Source of the DNA: Deltaproteobacteria bacterium | GTDB taxonomy: Bacteria; Bdellovibrionota_F; JAHFAK01 | Reading direction: 5' to 3' | DNA: 15,077 nt | Assembly: GCA_023250585.1 (NCBI GenBank) | Contig: JAHFAK010000003.1 | Coordinates: 44,954-60,030, forward strand | Shown here: positions 8,495 to 15,007 of the stretch, piece by piece | How the letters are laid out: every line of letters starts with the position of its first letter | Position numbering within the stretch: the first letter of the stretch is position 1 | Program-made: the position numbers and the translations under genes | Notes under the pieces: generated by a model | Databases searched by the model: none | The model's input: the letters and a program-made list of their open reading frames with translations, nothing else | What the model was told of the DNA's origin: nothing

Positions 8495-10509
8495 TGAGCT
8501 CTCTGTTTTTTAAATCGAGTTAATGCAATTAAGGGAAAATAATCTTTATATCCACCATAACGCAGATAAAAATGTCGAGGGAATCCGGTCCCCGTATATT
8601 CACGTTCATCCCAGTTGCCTTCAGGATTTTGTGTAGTAATAAGATAGTTAATTCCTGAAAGTACCGCTGGATGATTGATGTAATTAGCAGCTATAAGACC
8701 CATTATAGCCCATGCGGTTTGGCTTGGTGTACTTTGTCCTTTACCCCAATATTCTTTTGAGTCATATGATTTACATGATTCACCCCAGCCGCCATTGGGA
8801 TTTTGTTTATTGATAAGCCATCGAGCAGCTTTTTTGAGCCACGGCTTACTCATGTTTTCGCCAAGAGCGGCAAGACCGCAAAGGGTGGCGGACGTTCCAT
8901 AGATGTAGTTAACTCCCCATCGTCCGTAAAAACAGCCTTCTTCTGCTTGGTCTTTTTGTAAGTATTCTATAGCACGGATGACTTCTGGACTATTTAATGT
9001 ATATCCATAGGGCGCTAATGCTTCAAGTACATGTCCGGTAATGTCAGGACAACTTGGATCTAAGAGACTTTTTAAGTCAGCAAAAGGAATTTTATTTAAT
9101 ATTTCACGTTTATTATCTTTATCAAAAGCCGCCCATCCTCCATCCTTATTTTGCATCGACAGTGTCCAATCAATCCCTCGTTTAATGGAGTCTTTCAGAT
9201 TAAACTGTGGTGCAACTTCGAGTCCATGAAGGGCAAGGAGAACCAAAGCCGTATCATCGATATCAGGATAAAAATCATTATTAAATTCAAATGACCATCC
9301 ACCGGGAAGACTGCGCTTATTTTTTACATACCAATCTCCATAGCGAAAACCCTGTTTTGTCATAAGCCAATTTGTTGCCTTTTGAAGAGCGTTTTTTTCT
9401 TTGAGTCCTTCAACTTCTTTTAAACCAGATAGAGTAATTGCCGTATCCCATACGGGTGAAACGGTCGAACGTAAATAGAGAGAATTTTTTTCTTCTACTA
9501 AAAAATGCTCAATGGCATGTATGCCTTTTTTGATTTCGGTGTCGGTATTTTTATATCCAAGGCATTTAAGAGCTAAACAAGAATTCATCATTGCTGGATA
9601 AATACCGCCCCAATGGCCTGAATAATCTTGATGCGACACAATCCATTCTTCTGCTTTTTTAAGTGCACGTTTACGTAATGGTTTTAATTTTGACTTTTCA
9701 TAGAAGTGAGTCAATCTATCGAGTTTAATAAAGAGATTTTCAATAGTTAAAAAACCCTGTTGAGGTTTGAAAAGATAATCTGATTTTTTTAGGTTTGGCA
9801 AAAAGAGCTCGGAGACCCCTTGTTCTTTGGGTATTTTACACAGTGGTCTAAATGCATAGAGTACCGTTAAAGGAATAATAACTGCGCGAGACCAACTCGA
9901 AAATTCATAAAAATTAAAGGGAGTGCCTTTAGGAAGTAAAATAAGTTCAGGAGGCATATTGGGTAAACATTCCCAGGGATATTCTCCAAACATTGCTAAA
10001 TTAATTTTGGTAAAAACCCGAGCGCTCGTGACTCCACCACGATCAAGAATAAACTTTCGCGCACGGATGAGAGCAGGGTGGTTTTTATTAAAACCGGCAA
10101 GTTTTAGTGCATGATATGCTTCAATTGTAGCGCTTAAATCACCTTCAGCTCCGTAATAGACACTAAAGCTTCCATCGCTGTTTTGAGTATCAATAATGTG
10201 CTGACATGCTTTTTCCTGATGGACTTTGTTAATTACACCCACAAGATACATAAACATTACATATTCAGACGTAAGGGTGATGTTATCGTAGAGATTAAAG
10301 TGCCAATATCCATCGGGGTGTTGCTCGTTTAAAAGATAGCGAGCAGAAGCCTGTATTGCCTTTTCAAGTTGTGCGGGTGAGACTTCAATATTGGAAGGTT
10401 GATTTTTTTCTACACTCGGAGTTTTAATTTTAAGAATCTCTTGATTTAATAACGTTTCCTGCATTTCTTGTTCTAATTCCAGTTCTGTATTTTGTAATCC
10501 ATTACTCAT
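8491..10509 (-). CDS. shc: Squalene-hopene cyclase (class II terpene cyclase)
   Basis: A 672-residue enzyme within the usual 630-670 range plus a short polar N-terminal tail. The acid motif DxDD is present as D416-I-D-D419, in YPDIDDTALVLLAL, the site that protonates the terminal double bond. Several QW-type repeats are visible: QNKDGGWAAFD, YGRWGVNYIYGT, QNPNGGWGE and NPEGNWDE, along with STPSQTAWA. Family knowledge: such enzymes cyclise squalene to hopene or diplopterol, the first committed step to hopanoids, membrane-bound on the cytoplasmic face. No other hopanoid gene is in the window. It is followed by a TPR lipoprotein with GTGA overlap and preceded by tRNA-Arg. A related triterpene cyclase with another product cannot be excluded from motifs alone. 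Confidence 0.95.
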   Translation of the reverse strand: MSNGLQNTELELEQEMQETLLNQEILKIKTPSVEKNQPSNIEVSPAQLEKAIQASARYLLNEQHPDGYWHFNLYDNITLTSEYVMFMYLVGVINKVHQEKACQHIIDTQNSDGSFSVYYGAEGDLSATIEAYHALKLAGFNKNHPALIRARKFILDRGGVTSARVFTKINLAMFGEYPWECLPNMPPELILLPKGTPFNFYEFSSWSRAVIIPLTVLYAFRPLCKIPKEQGVSELFLPNLKKSDYLFKPQQGFLTIENLFIKLDRLTHFYEKSKLKPLRKRALKKAEEWIVSHQDYSGHWGGIYPAMMNSCLALKCLGYKNTDTEIKKGIHAIEHFLVEEKNSLYLRSTVSPVWDTAITLSGLKEVEGLKEKNALQKATNWLMTKQGFRYGDWYVKNKRSLPGGWSFEFNNDFYPDIDDTALVLLALHGLEVAPQFNLKDSIKRGIDWTLSMQNKDGGWAAFDKDNKREILNKIPFADLKSLLDPSCPDITGHVLEALAPYGYTLNSPEVIRAIEYLQKDQAEEGCFYGRWGVNYIYGTSATLCGLAALGENMSKPWLKKAARWLINKQNPNGGWGESCKSYDSKEYWGKGQSTPSQTAWAIMGLIAANYINHPAVLSGINYLITTQNPEGNWDEREYTGTGFPRHFYLRYGGYKDYFPLIALTRFKKQRAQ

Positions 10510-10512
10510 AAT

Positions 10513-10529
10513 AAAATTGTCACAATTTT
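10513..10529. promoter_or_regulatory. Perfect 17-bp palindrome at the shc start region
   Basis: AAAATTGT (10513-10520), one central C, then ACAATTTT (10522-10529) form a perfect dyad between the putative -10 box and the shc start codon. A repressor binding there would sit over the transcription start. It is too compact for an RNA hairpin, so a protein-binding operator is the natural reading. Confidence 0.4.
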
Positions 10530-10555
10530 TTAAAGGAAAAAAAATCTATTTTCAA
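10527..10555 (-). promoter_or_regulatory. Possible sigma-70 promoter of shc
   Basis: On the minus strand TTGAAA (10555-10550), a 17-nt spacer and TAAAAA (10532-10527) give 5/6 and 4/6 matches with ideal spacing. The leader would be short (about 10-15 nt) and I see no Shine-Dalgarno in it. Confidence 0.4.
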
Positions 10556-10617
10556 GGAATAAACACTAACTTTAGGACATAATTAGATTATTTGCAAATA
10601 GATTATTGAAATAGTAA

Positions 10618-10691
10618 CGCGACTGGCAGGACTTGAACCCGCAGCCTACTGATCCGAAGTCAGTCGCTCTATCCAGTTGAGCTACAGTCGC
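10618..10691 (-). tRNA. tRNA-Arg (anticodon TCG)
   Basis: Complete cloverleaf on the minus strand. Acceptor arms GCGACTG and CAGTCGC pair over 7 bp, the anticodon stem ACTGA/TCAGT encloses the loop CTTCGGA, giving anticodon TCG (reads CGA/CGG), and the T loop TTCAAGT is standard. The discriminator is G, and CCA is not encoded (TTA follows). Many bacteria read CGN with an ACG anticodon, so a UCG isoacceptor is of mild interest. Confidence 0.95.
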
Positions 10692-10704
10692 ATGAGGACA
10701 GACA

Positions 10705-10731
10705 CGTATCACACAAAATTTTGTCTATCAA
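10705..10731 (-). promoter_or_regulatory. Possible tRNA-Arg promoter
   Basis: Minus-strand TTGATA (10731-10726) and GATACG (10710-10705) with a 15-nt spacer would start transcription just before the tRNA. The -10 match is poor and the spacer short. A perfect TATAAT (10763-10758), at the very end of the protease gene, is an alternative but lacks a convincing -35. A 12-bp palindrome (10713-10724) lies in the spacer. Confidence 0.25.
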
Positions 10732-10758
10732 GATGAAACATGTGGAGTTAAAAAATGA

Positions 10759-11148
10759 TTATACTTGATGAATACTAATTACTTGTTTTTGAGGATGTAT
10801 ACACCAATCAAATTTTTCAAGAAAATTCATGCCAAGAAGTCCTTCAATACCTTGTTCTTGGAGATCATGACAACGTACTTCAATTCTTGAGAATTTATTT
10901 CCCAATGTTTCAAGAGATTCAAGTATGAGACGATATCCTTGTTCTTTTCCGAGAACAGAAGAGACAGTCGATTGACCAATGCCATCACGAGCTGAATAAC
11001 CAATAGCTTCTGCGAGGCTATGATCTATAATGGTAAATGAAGCTCCTGTATCTAGTATAAATCTTCCCATAGTTTTATATTTTTTCCCATAAATGATAAC
11101 AGGGAGAGTAATAAGGCGTTTATCTAGTTTGTATGGGAAATCTGCCAT
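10759..11148 (-). CDS. Retropepsin-like aspartyl protease
   Basis: A 129-residue single-domain protein with the aspartic-protease signature FILDTGAS (catalytic D33-T-G) and, near the C-terminus, the hydrophobic-hydrophobic-Gly motif G103-L-L-G106 (EGLLGMNFL). That layout fits a retropepsin-like protease, which would work as a homodimer supplying one Asp per subunit. There is no signal peptide, so it should be cytoplasmic. Its ATG lies inside the end of the preceding small gene (25-bp overlap) without a Shine-Dalgarno, which suggests translational coupling. The substrate is unknown. It ends 67 nt before tRNA-Arg. Confidence 0.8.
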   Translation of the reverse strand: MADFPYKLDKRLITLPVIIYGKKYKTMGRFILDTGASFTIIDHSLAEAIGYSARDGIGQSTVSSVLGKEQGYRLILESLETLGNKFSRIEVRCHDLQEQGIEGLLGMNFLEKFDWCIHPQKQVISIHQV

Positions 11149-11387
11149 AAAAGAGGAATTTCAGGATTTTTTATTAGTTCTCCAGTATAAAGAAGTGCCA
11201 TATCTTTATATCTAGGAATTACACGGCCAACTGCTTTGTGAAATTTTTTTCTATCAGGATGATGTACTACAAGAGTTCCTTCGATGTCTTCAGCACCTTT
11301 TTGAGTATAGTCGACAAGTGCTACCCATTCATCTGGAAAGTTTTTTACTAATTCTTGCCAGGTAATTTTATGTTCTTTAGCCTTCAT
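11124..11387 (-). CDS. Small DUF5678-like protein paired with the aspartyl protease
   Basis: An 87-residue soluble protein with no signal peptide or membrane segment. The pattern ITWQELVKNFPDEWVALVDY, then GTLVVHHPDRKKFHKAVG and LLYTGELIKNPEIPLLW, resembles small proteins (DUF5678-like) that I recall being encoded next to retropepsin-like proteases in other bacteria. That pairing is from memory, not a search. It lies 37 nt downstream of mlaD and overlaps the protease by 25 bp, so all three may share a transcript. Possible roles are partner, substrate or regulator of the protease; none is shown by the sequence. Confidence 0.65.
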   Translation of the reverse strand: MKAKEHKITWQELVKNFPDEWVALVDYTQKGAEDIEGTLVVHHPDRKKFHKAVGRVIPRYKDMALLYTGELIKNPEIPLLWQISHTN

Positions 11388-11424
11388 AGGGTAAAAACAT
11401 CATATGTTGTTCATAAAATCAACG

Positions 11425-12366
11425 TTAATGCGACAAGAAGTTAACCTTAATTCCTTCTTTTTTCAGGAATTCTTTTGTTTCATCGATGAGTTCTCTGAGG
11501 TCATTATAATCAATGGCTTCAAGCTTCTTCAACGTAACTCGCAGACGTTTCGCGGTTTCATTGAAGTTCTGTTGATTTTCAGGAAGGTTATCCAGGACGA
11601 CTTTCAGTGATGCAATTAAGTCATCGATGTCTTCTTTTAATTTTGGATAATCCTTATTTACTGCTGCCATAAGCTCTGCGGTTTTTGGGATTAATGCCGT
11701 TTTATTCAGACTTTTCGATGATTGTTCTAAATTGGAAATCAATTGATGAAGATTTCCTGAATTATTGTCGATGAGAGAATTAATTCTTTCCATTGTAGCT
11801 TGGCTTGTAGTAAGGGTTTGATTAAGCGTATCCAGTGAATTATTTACCGTTACCTTCATACCCGTTAGATCTTTCAATATAGTTTTAATATTTTGTACGT
11901 CTTCCTTACGAAGAACTTTTACAAGATCCCCGAGAATTGTGACAAGATCTTGAATATCGATGGGAATCATCGCATTTTCTATAGTATCTCCATTAGCGAG
12001 ATAGGGAGATCCTCCGTTTGGCGAGGTAATCTCTAAATATTTTTCACCAAGAATGCTCTTTGGTTTTATTTCTGCACGACATTTTTTTGATAAACTGACA
12101 TTGGAATCAATGACAAGTGTAAGTAATACTCCATCATGTTCAATTTCCATGGTTTCTACTTTGCCAGCTTTTACTCCATACACATATACATCAGAATTTG
12201 GTACGAGACCAACGACGGTTGGGAAATGAACCTGGAGCCTATACGTATCTTTGAGAAATGAAAAAGCTCCCATTTTAAAAGTAAGTATAATAAATGAGCA
12301 AAGAGCAATGATAAAAAAGAACGCTAAAAGAAGTTCTTTTTTATACTTTTTGAAATAGTTATTCAT
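11425..12366 (-). CDS. mlaD: MCE-domain lipid-transport protein (MlaD family), long form
   Basis: A 313-residue protein with one N-terminal membrane anchor (about 12-31) after a basic stretch and a single MCE domain (about 42-130, including VVGLVPNSDVYVYGVKAGKV and ILGEKYLEI). A long helical tail (about 140-310), rich in Leu/Asn/Lys heptads, follows. E. coli MlaD is only about 183 residues. The long tail resembles MCE proteins whose C-terminal helices form a tube across the periplasm. Family role: a hexameric ring on the inner membrane that passes phospholipids to or from the outer membrane. It starts 11 nt after the mlaF stop, so it belongs to the same operon. No mlaC or mlaB follows. Confidence 0.92.
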   Translation of the reverse strand: MNNYFKKYKKELLLAFFFIIALCSFIILTFKMGAFSFLKDTYRLQVHFPTVVGLVPNSDVYVYGVKAGKVETMEIEHDGVLLTLVIDSNVSLSKKCRAEIKPKSILGEKYLEITSPNGGSPYLANGDTIENAMIPIDIQDLVTILGDLVKVLRKEDVQNIKTILKDLTGMKVTVNNSLDTLNQTLTTSQATMERINSLIDNNSGNLHQLISNLEQSSKSLNKTALIPKTAELMAAVNKDYPKLKEDIDDLIASLKVVLDNLPENQQNFNETAKRLRVTLKKLEAIDYNDLRELIDETKEFLKKEGIKVNFLSH

Positions 12367-12377
12367 AAATAATACGC

Positions 12378-13115
12378 CTATCCTATCTTTTTTCTATTGC
12401 GTTGTAAAAACTTTTGTACAATTTCGTTGTTACTTTGAAAAAAATCATGTTTTGTCGCAAATTCTATAAGTTCGGTATTATAGATCATTCCAATATAGTC
12501 GGCGACATTATGTGTTCCAACAATATCATGGCTGATAATAATAAACGTGACTCCAAGCTTTTCTTTAGTCTTAATAATTAATTCATCAATTATATCTGAC
12601 ATCATTGGGTCAAGGCCACTTAAGGGTTCATCGAAAAGGACAATTTCTGGATCGAGAATAATTGCTCGCGCGAGACTTACGCGTTTTCGCATACCTCCCG
12701 AAAGTTCTCCTGGTAATTTTTGCTCAATACCTGAAAGTCCGACCATTTCAAGTTTTTCTTTTACTAATTTTTCTATCTGGAATTCACGAAATTTGGTGTG
12801 ACGCCTGAGAGGGAAAGCAATATTTTCATAGACATTAAGGGAATCAAAAAGTGCGCCATCTTGAAACATCATACCGAACTTTTTTCTTTGTTCAAAAAGC
12901 TGATCTTGATTCAAAGCGGTAATTGATTTTCCATTAAGAAATATTTCTCCTTTGTCAGGCTTCATCAAACCAATGAGGAGTTTAATAAAAACACTTTTTC
13001 CCACACCTGAAGGACCGACGATAACCGTTGTCTTATTTTTTTCGATTTTACAATTTATATTGTGTAAAACCGGTTTTCCGTTAAAGCTTTTATGTATATT
13101 TCGGTATTCAATCAT
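12378..13115 (-). CDS. mlaF: MlaF-family ABC transporter ATPase
   Basis: A 245-residue ATPase starting at MIEYRNIHKSF. All ABC motifs are intact: Walker A GPSGVGKS (34-41), Q-loop Q85 in MMFQDGALFDS, signature LSGGMRKR (138-145), Walker B IVLFDE (158-163) and switch H196 in IIISHD. MMFQDGALFDSL is typical of the MlaF/Mkl branch that powers lipid transport by MlaE permeases. The reading frame stays open 36 nt further upstream to a TTG, but those residues (LRFARNDN-type) are a translated dispersed repeat, so I place the start at the internal ATG. The repeat ends 10 nt before this ATG, leaving no Shine-Dalgarno visible. Confidence 0.95.
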   Translation of the reverse strand: MIEYRNIHKSFNGKPVLHNINCKIEKNKTTVIVGPSGVGKSVFIKLLIGLMKPDKGEIFLNGKSITALNQDQLFEQRKKFGMMFQDGALFDSLNVYENIAFPLRRHTKFREFQIEKLVKEKLEMVGLSGIEQKLPGELSGGMRKRVSLARAIILDPEIVLFDEPLSGLDPMMSDIIDELIIKTKEKLGVTFIIISHDIVGTHNVADYIGMIYNTELIEFATKHDFFQSNNEIVQKFLQRNRKKIG

Positions 13116-13125
13116 AAGTACACAA

Positions 13126-13194
13126 TTGTCATTGCGAGCAAAGCGAAGCAATCTAATAATGTTAAAGATTGCTTCGCTTTGCTCGCAATGACAA
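13126..13194. repeat. Perfect 29-bp inverted repeat between mlaE and mlaF
   Basis: Arms 13126-13154 and 13166-13194 (core GTCATTGCGAGCAAAGCG) are exact reverse complements with an 11-nt loop. This is a dispersed-repeat type known from many bacteria, which translates into the spurious LRFARNDN string. It lies 7 nt past the mlaE stop and 10 nt before the mlaF start, filling nearly the whole junction. In mRNA it would be a strong hairpin. Confidence 0.9.
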
Positions 13195-13201
13195 ATATAA
13201 T

Positions 13202-13936
13202 TTAATCATAAAATATTGCCGTTACAAAATAATTTAAGACAATACAAAGTACGCATCCCACAACAACAGCTCGATTCGTTGCTCGTCCAACGCCTTCAGG
13301 CCCTGGATCAGAGTGAAACCCACAATAGCATGATACCATGCAAATCGTCAGCCCAAAGGTCAAGCCTTTAATAAGGCCAATGAGCACATCGGAAAGAGAA
13401 GTAAATGTTCGTATATTATCCAAAAAAATTCCGCTTCCGACATTGAGTTGGTAGATTGCTACATAGTAACCAGAGAAAATGCAAAAGAAATTTGCAATGA
13501 GTACCAAAAGGGGAAGGGTAATGATAATTGCAATAAATTTTGGAATAACAAGATACGCGATGGGATCAACGCTCATTACTTCCAGAGCATCGATTTGTTC
13601 TTTGATTTTCATGGTCGCAAGATTTGCCGCAATAGCTGAGCCTGCTTTTGCTCCCACCATGGCTCCTGCAACAATAGGTGCCATTTCACGGAGGCCTGCG
13701 AGTGAGACAAAAATACCAACGAGATTTTGTCCGCCAATACTTTTAAATGCATTATAGCCTTGAAGCGCCAAGTTGGTTCCAATAAAAGCAGAAACAAAAA
13801 TAACAATGGGGAGAGATTCTACACCAATCATAAATGATTCATTGAGAATATTTTTATATTCAACTTTTCCTCGGCTCGAGCGTACGATTTTTTTAAGGAA
13901 AATTCCAAACTGCTTTATTTCTTGAATCGTTTTCAT
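13202..13936 (-). CDS. mlaE: MlaE-family ABC transporter permease (second of two)
   Basis: A 244-residue integral membrane protein of the MlaE/YrbE permease family. The hallmarks are LALQGYNAFKSIGG, LREMAPIVAGAMVGAKAGSA and KIKEQIDALEVMSVDPIAYLV, with five or so hydrophobic segments. It works with MlaF and MlaD to move phospholipids through the inner membrane. The start is placed at the ATG of MKTIQEIKQF because AGAAGG (13949-13944) lies 7 nt upstream. The longer frame to 14032 would add VIPAKAGIQ and RLRGDD-type residues, which are a translated dispersed repeat. A paralogous permease lies just upstream. Confidence 0.94.
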   Translation of the reverse strand: MKTIQEIKQFGIFLKKIVRSSRGKVEYKNILNESFMIGVESLPIVIFVSAFIGTNLALQGYNAFKSIGGQNLVGIFVSLAGLREMAPIVAGAMVGAKAGSAIAANLATMKIKEQIDALEVMSVDPIAYLVIPKFIAIIITLPLLVLIANFFCIFSGYYVAIYQLNVGSGIFLDNIRTFTSLSDVLIGLIKGLTFGLTICMVSCYCGFHSDPGPEGVGRATNRAVVVGCVLCIVLNYFVTAIFYD

Positions 13937-13943
13937 AGTTAAG

Positions 13944-13949
13944 CCTTCT
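13944..13949 (-). promoter_or_regulatory. Shine-Dalgarno site deciding the mlaE start
   Basis: AGAAGG on the minus strand, 7 nt before the ATG at 13936 and just outside the upstream repeat. It supports the trimmed start over the longer frame. Confidence 0.65.
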
Positions 13950-13954
13950 CGTTT

Positions 13955-14026
13955 GTCATCCCCGCGAAGGCGGGGATCCAGTCTTATTAAACTTTGTTTC
14001 TGGATTCCCGCCTTCGCGGGAATGAC
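13955..14026. repeat. REP-type palindrome doublet between the two permease genes
   Basis: Arms 13955-13981 and 14000-14026 are inverted copies (25 of 27 positions) around an 18-nt loop. Each arm is also a perfect 8-bp hairpin with a 4-nt loop: ATCCCCGC/GCGGGGAT and ATTCCCGC/GCGGGAAT. The two differences are again compensatory inside each hairpin. The right unit fits the ATTCCC-N8-GGGAAT pattern known as dRS3 in Neisseria. It is translated as VIPAKAGIQ-type residues in the false extension of mlaE. Confidence 0.88.
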
Positions 14027-14072
14027 ATTCATTTGTAGTTTCTTCCTTCACAATTCTTAGAAGACTCCATTT

Positions 14073-14834
14073 TTACAAGTGCACAATATTAAAAAAGAGT
14101 GTTGTTAAAAAATAATTTAAAAATATAAAGGCTAAAATTGAATTTACAACCGAGCGATTGACTGCAATACCAACCTCGCGGGCACCACCACTAACATTAT
14201 ATCCATAGAAACATGATAGGGATGCGATAATGAGACCATAGAGAAATGCTTTGAGGGTACAAAACGCCGGGTCAAACCAACTCGCAAATATAAAGAGATT
14301 ATCCCAATAAACGCCGCTTGATTGGCCTTTCATAAGAACGGCAACCAAATATCCGCCAAGAATACCACACATAAGCGAAATCATGTTGACGATAACACAG
14401 GCGAGTGAGAGGCCAAGAATCTTTGGAATAATGAGATATTTCAAGGAAGGTATACTCATTACTTCAAGCGCGTCTATTTCTTCTTTTACGCGCATGGCTC
14501 CAAGTTCGGCTGAGATGCTACTTCCTGCCTGTGCGGCAATCATAATGGAAGTAACGCCAGGTGAAAGTTCTCGAACAAGAGAAATAAACGTGAGTCCTGA
14601 AACCATATATTCGGTGCCAAATATTTTGAAAATATTAAAGCCTTGTAAGGCAACAACCATCCCAAATGGAGTAAGAACAATTGCAACGGGAAGTAAACAC
14701 TGAAGGGTAATTGTCGATGTTTCATGGAGAATTTCTGTGAGATACAGAGGCTTTTTGGAAAGTGTTTTAAAAGAATCGAGTAGAAAAACATGAAATGATC
14801 CAATTCGCCTTAAGATGTCTAATATAAACTGCAT
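14073..14834 (-). CDS. mlaE: MlaE-family ABC transporter permease (first of two)
   Basis: A 253-residue paralogue of the next gene. The family core is present: ALQGFNIFKIFG, LVRELSPGVTSIMIAAQAGSS and RVKEEIDALEVMSIPSLKYLI, with several membrane segments. It is clearly diverged from its neighbour (RELSPG against REMAPI, AAQAGSS against GAKAGSA), so this is an old duplication and not an assembly artefact. Paired YrbE permeases occur in mycobacterial mce loci, suggesting a heterodimeric channel here. I chose the ATG (MQFILDILRR); a TTG seven codons upstream (14855) is an equally open start, and neither has a good Shine-Dalgarno. It lies 57 nt after tRNA-Gly with no clear promoter between, so it may be read through from the tRNA. 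Confidence 0.9.
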   Translation of the reverse strand: MQFILDILRRIGSFHVFLLDSFKTLSKKPLYLTEILHETSTITLQCLLPVAIVLTPFGMVVALQGFNIFKIFGTEYMVSGLTFISLVRELSPGVTSIMIAAQAGSSISAELGAMRVKEEIDALEVMSIPSLKYLIIPKILGLSLACVIVNMISLMCGILGGYLVAVLMKGQSSGVYWDNLFIFASWFDPAFCTLKAFLYGLIIASLSCFYGYNVSGGAREVGIAVNRSVVNSILAFIFLNYFLTTLFFNIVHL

Positions 14835-14891
14835 AGAGAGATGAGAAACTGCCAAAAACTTACGGCTTACAACTTAAAACTGCTCGAGCAA

Positions 14892-14964
14892 AGCGGGTGA
14901 CCGGACTCGAACCGGCGACATTCACGATGGCAACGTGACACTCTACCAACTGAGTTACACCCGC
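14892..14964 (-). tRNA. tRNA-Gly (anticodon GCC)
   Basis: Complete cloverleaf on the minus strand. Acceptor GCGGGTG/CACCCGC, D arm with AACTCAGTTGGTAGAGT, anticodon stem TCACG/CGTGA around the loop TTGCCAT giving anticodon GCC, and T arm with GGTTCGAGTCC. The discriminator is T (U73), as usual for bacterial tRNA-Gly, and CCA is not encoded. A 10-bp palindrome TGCTCGAGCA (14881-14890) lies immediately 3' of it. Confidence 0.95.
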
Positions 14965-14980
14965 ATGAAAGATCCCAATG

Positions 14981-15007
14981 ATTATGCAAAATCAACTGGT
15001 GAATCAA
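14981..15007 (-). promoter_or_regulatory. Possible tRNA-Gly / mla operon promoter
   Basis: Minus-strand TTGATT (15007-15002) and CATAAT (14986-14981) with a 15-nt spacer would start transcription just ahead of the tRNA. The -10 matches 5 of 6, but the spacer is shorter than ideal. If correct, it may also feed the mla genes downstream. Confidence 0.35.

Noticed and set aside
10758-10763. TATAAT on the minus strand as a definite tRNA-Arg promoter
   Set aside because: It is formed by the last codons and stop of the protease gene and has no convincing -35 box at the right distance.
13116-13151. Longer MlaF N-terminus starting at TTG 13151
   Set aside because: The added residues come from the inverted repeat arm, the start would be a TTG inside the repeat, and the ABC domain homology begins at the ATG at 13115.
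13448-13757. Plus-strand frames inside the mlaE gene
   Set aside because: Antisense to conserved permease motifs, with no recognisable domain or ribosome-binding site.
13126-14026. CRISPR array
   Set aside because: The repeats are palindromes of different families with no regular direct repeats or spacers, and no cas genes are present.
13937-14032. Longer MlaE N-terminus starting at ATG 14032
   Set aside because: It crosses the whole REP doublet and yields the known artefact strings; the internal ATG has a well-placed AGAAGG.
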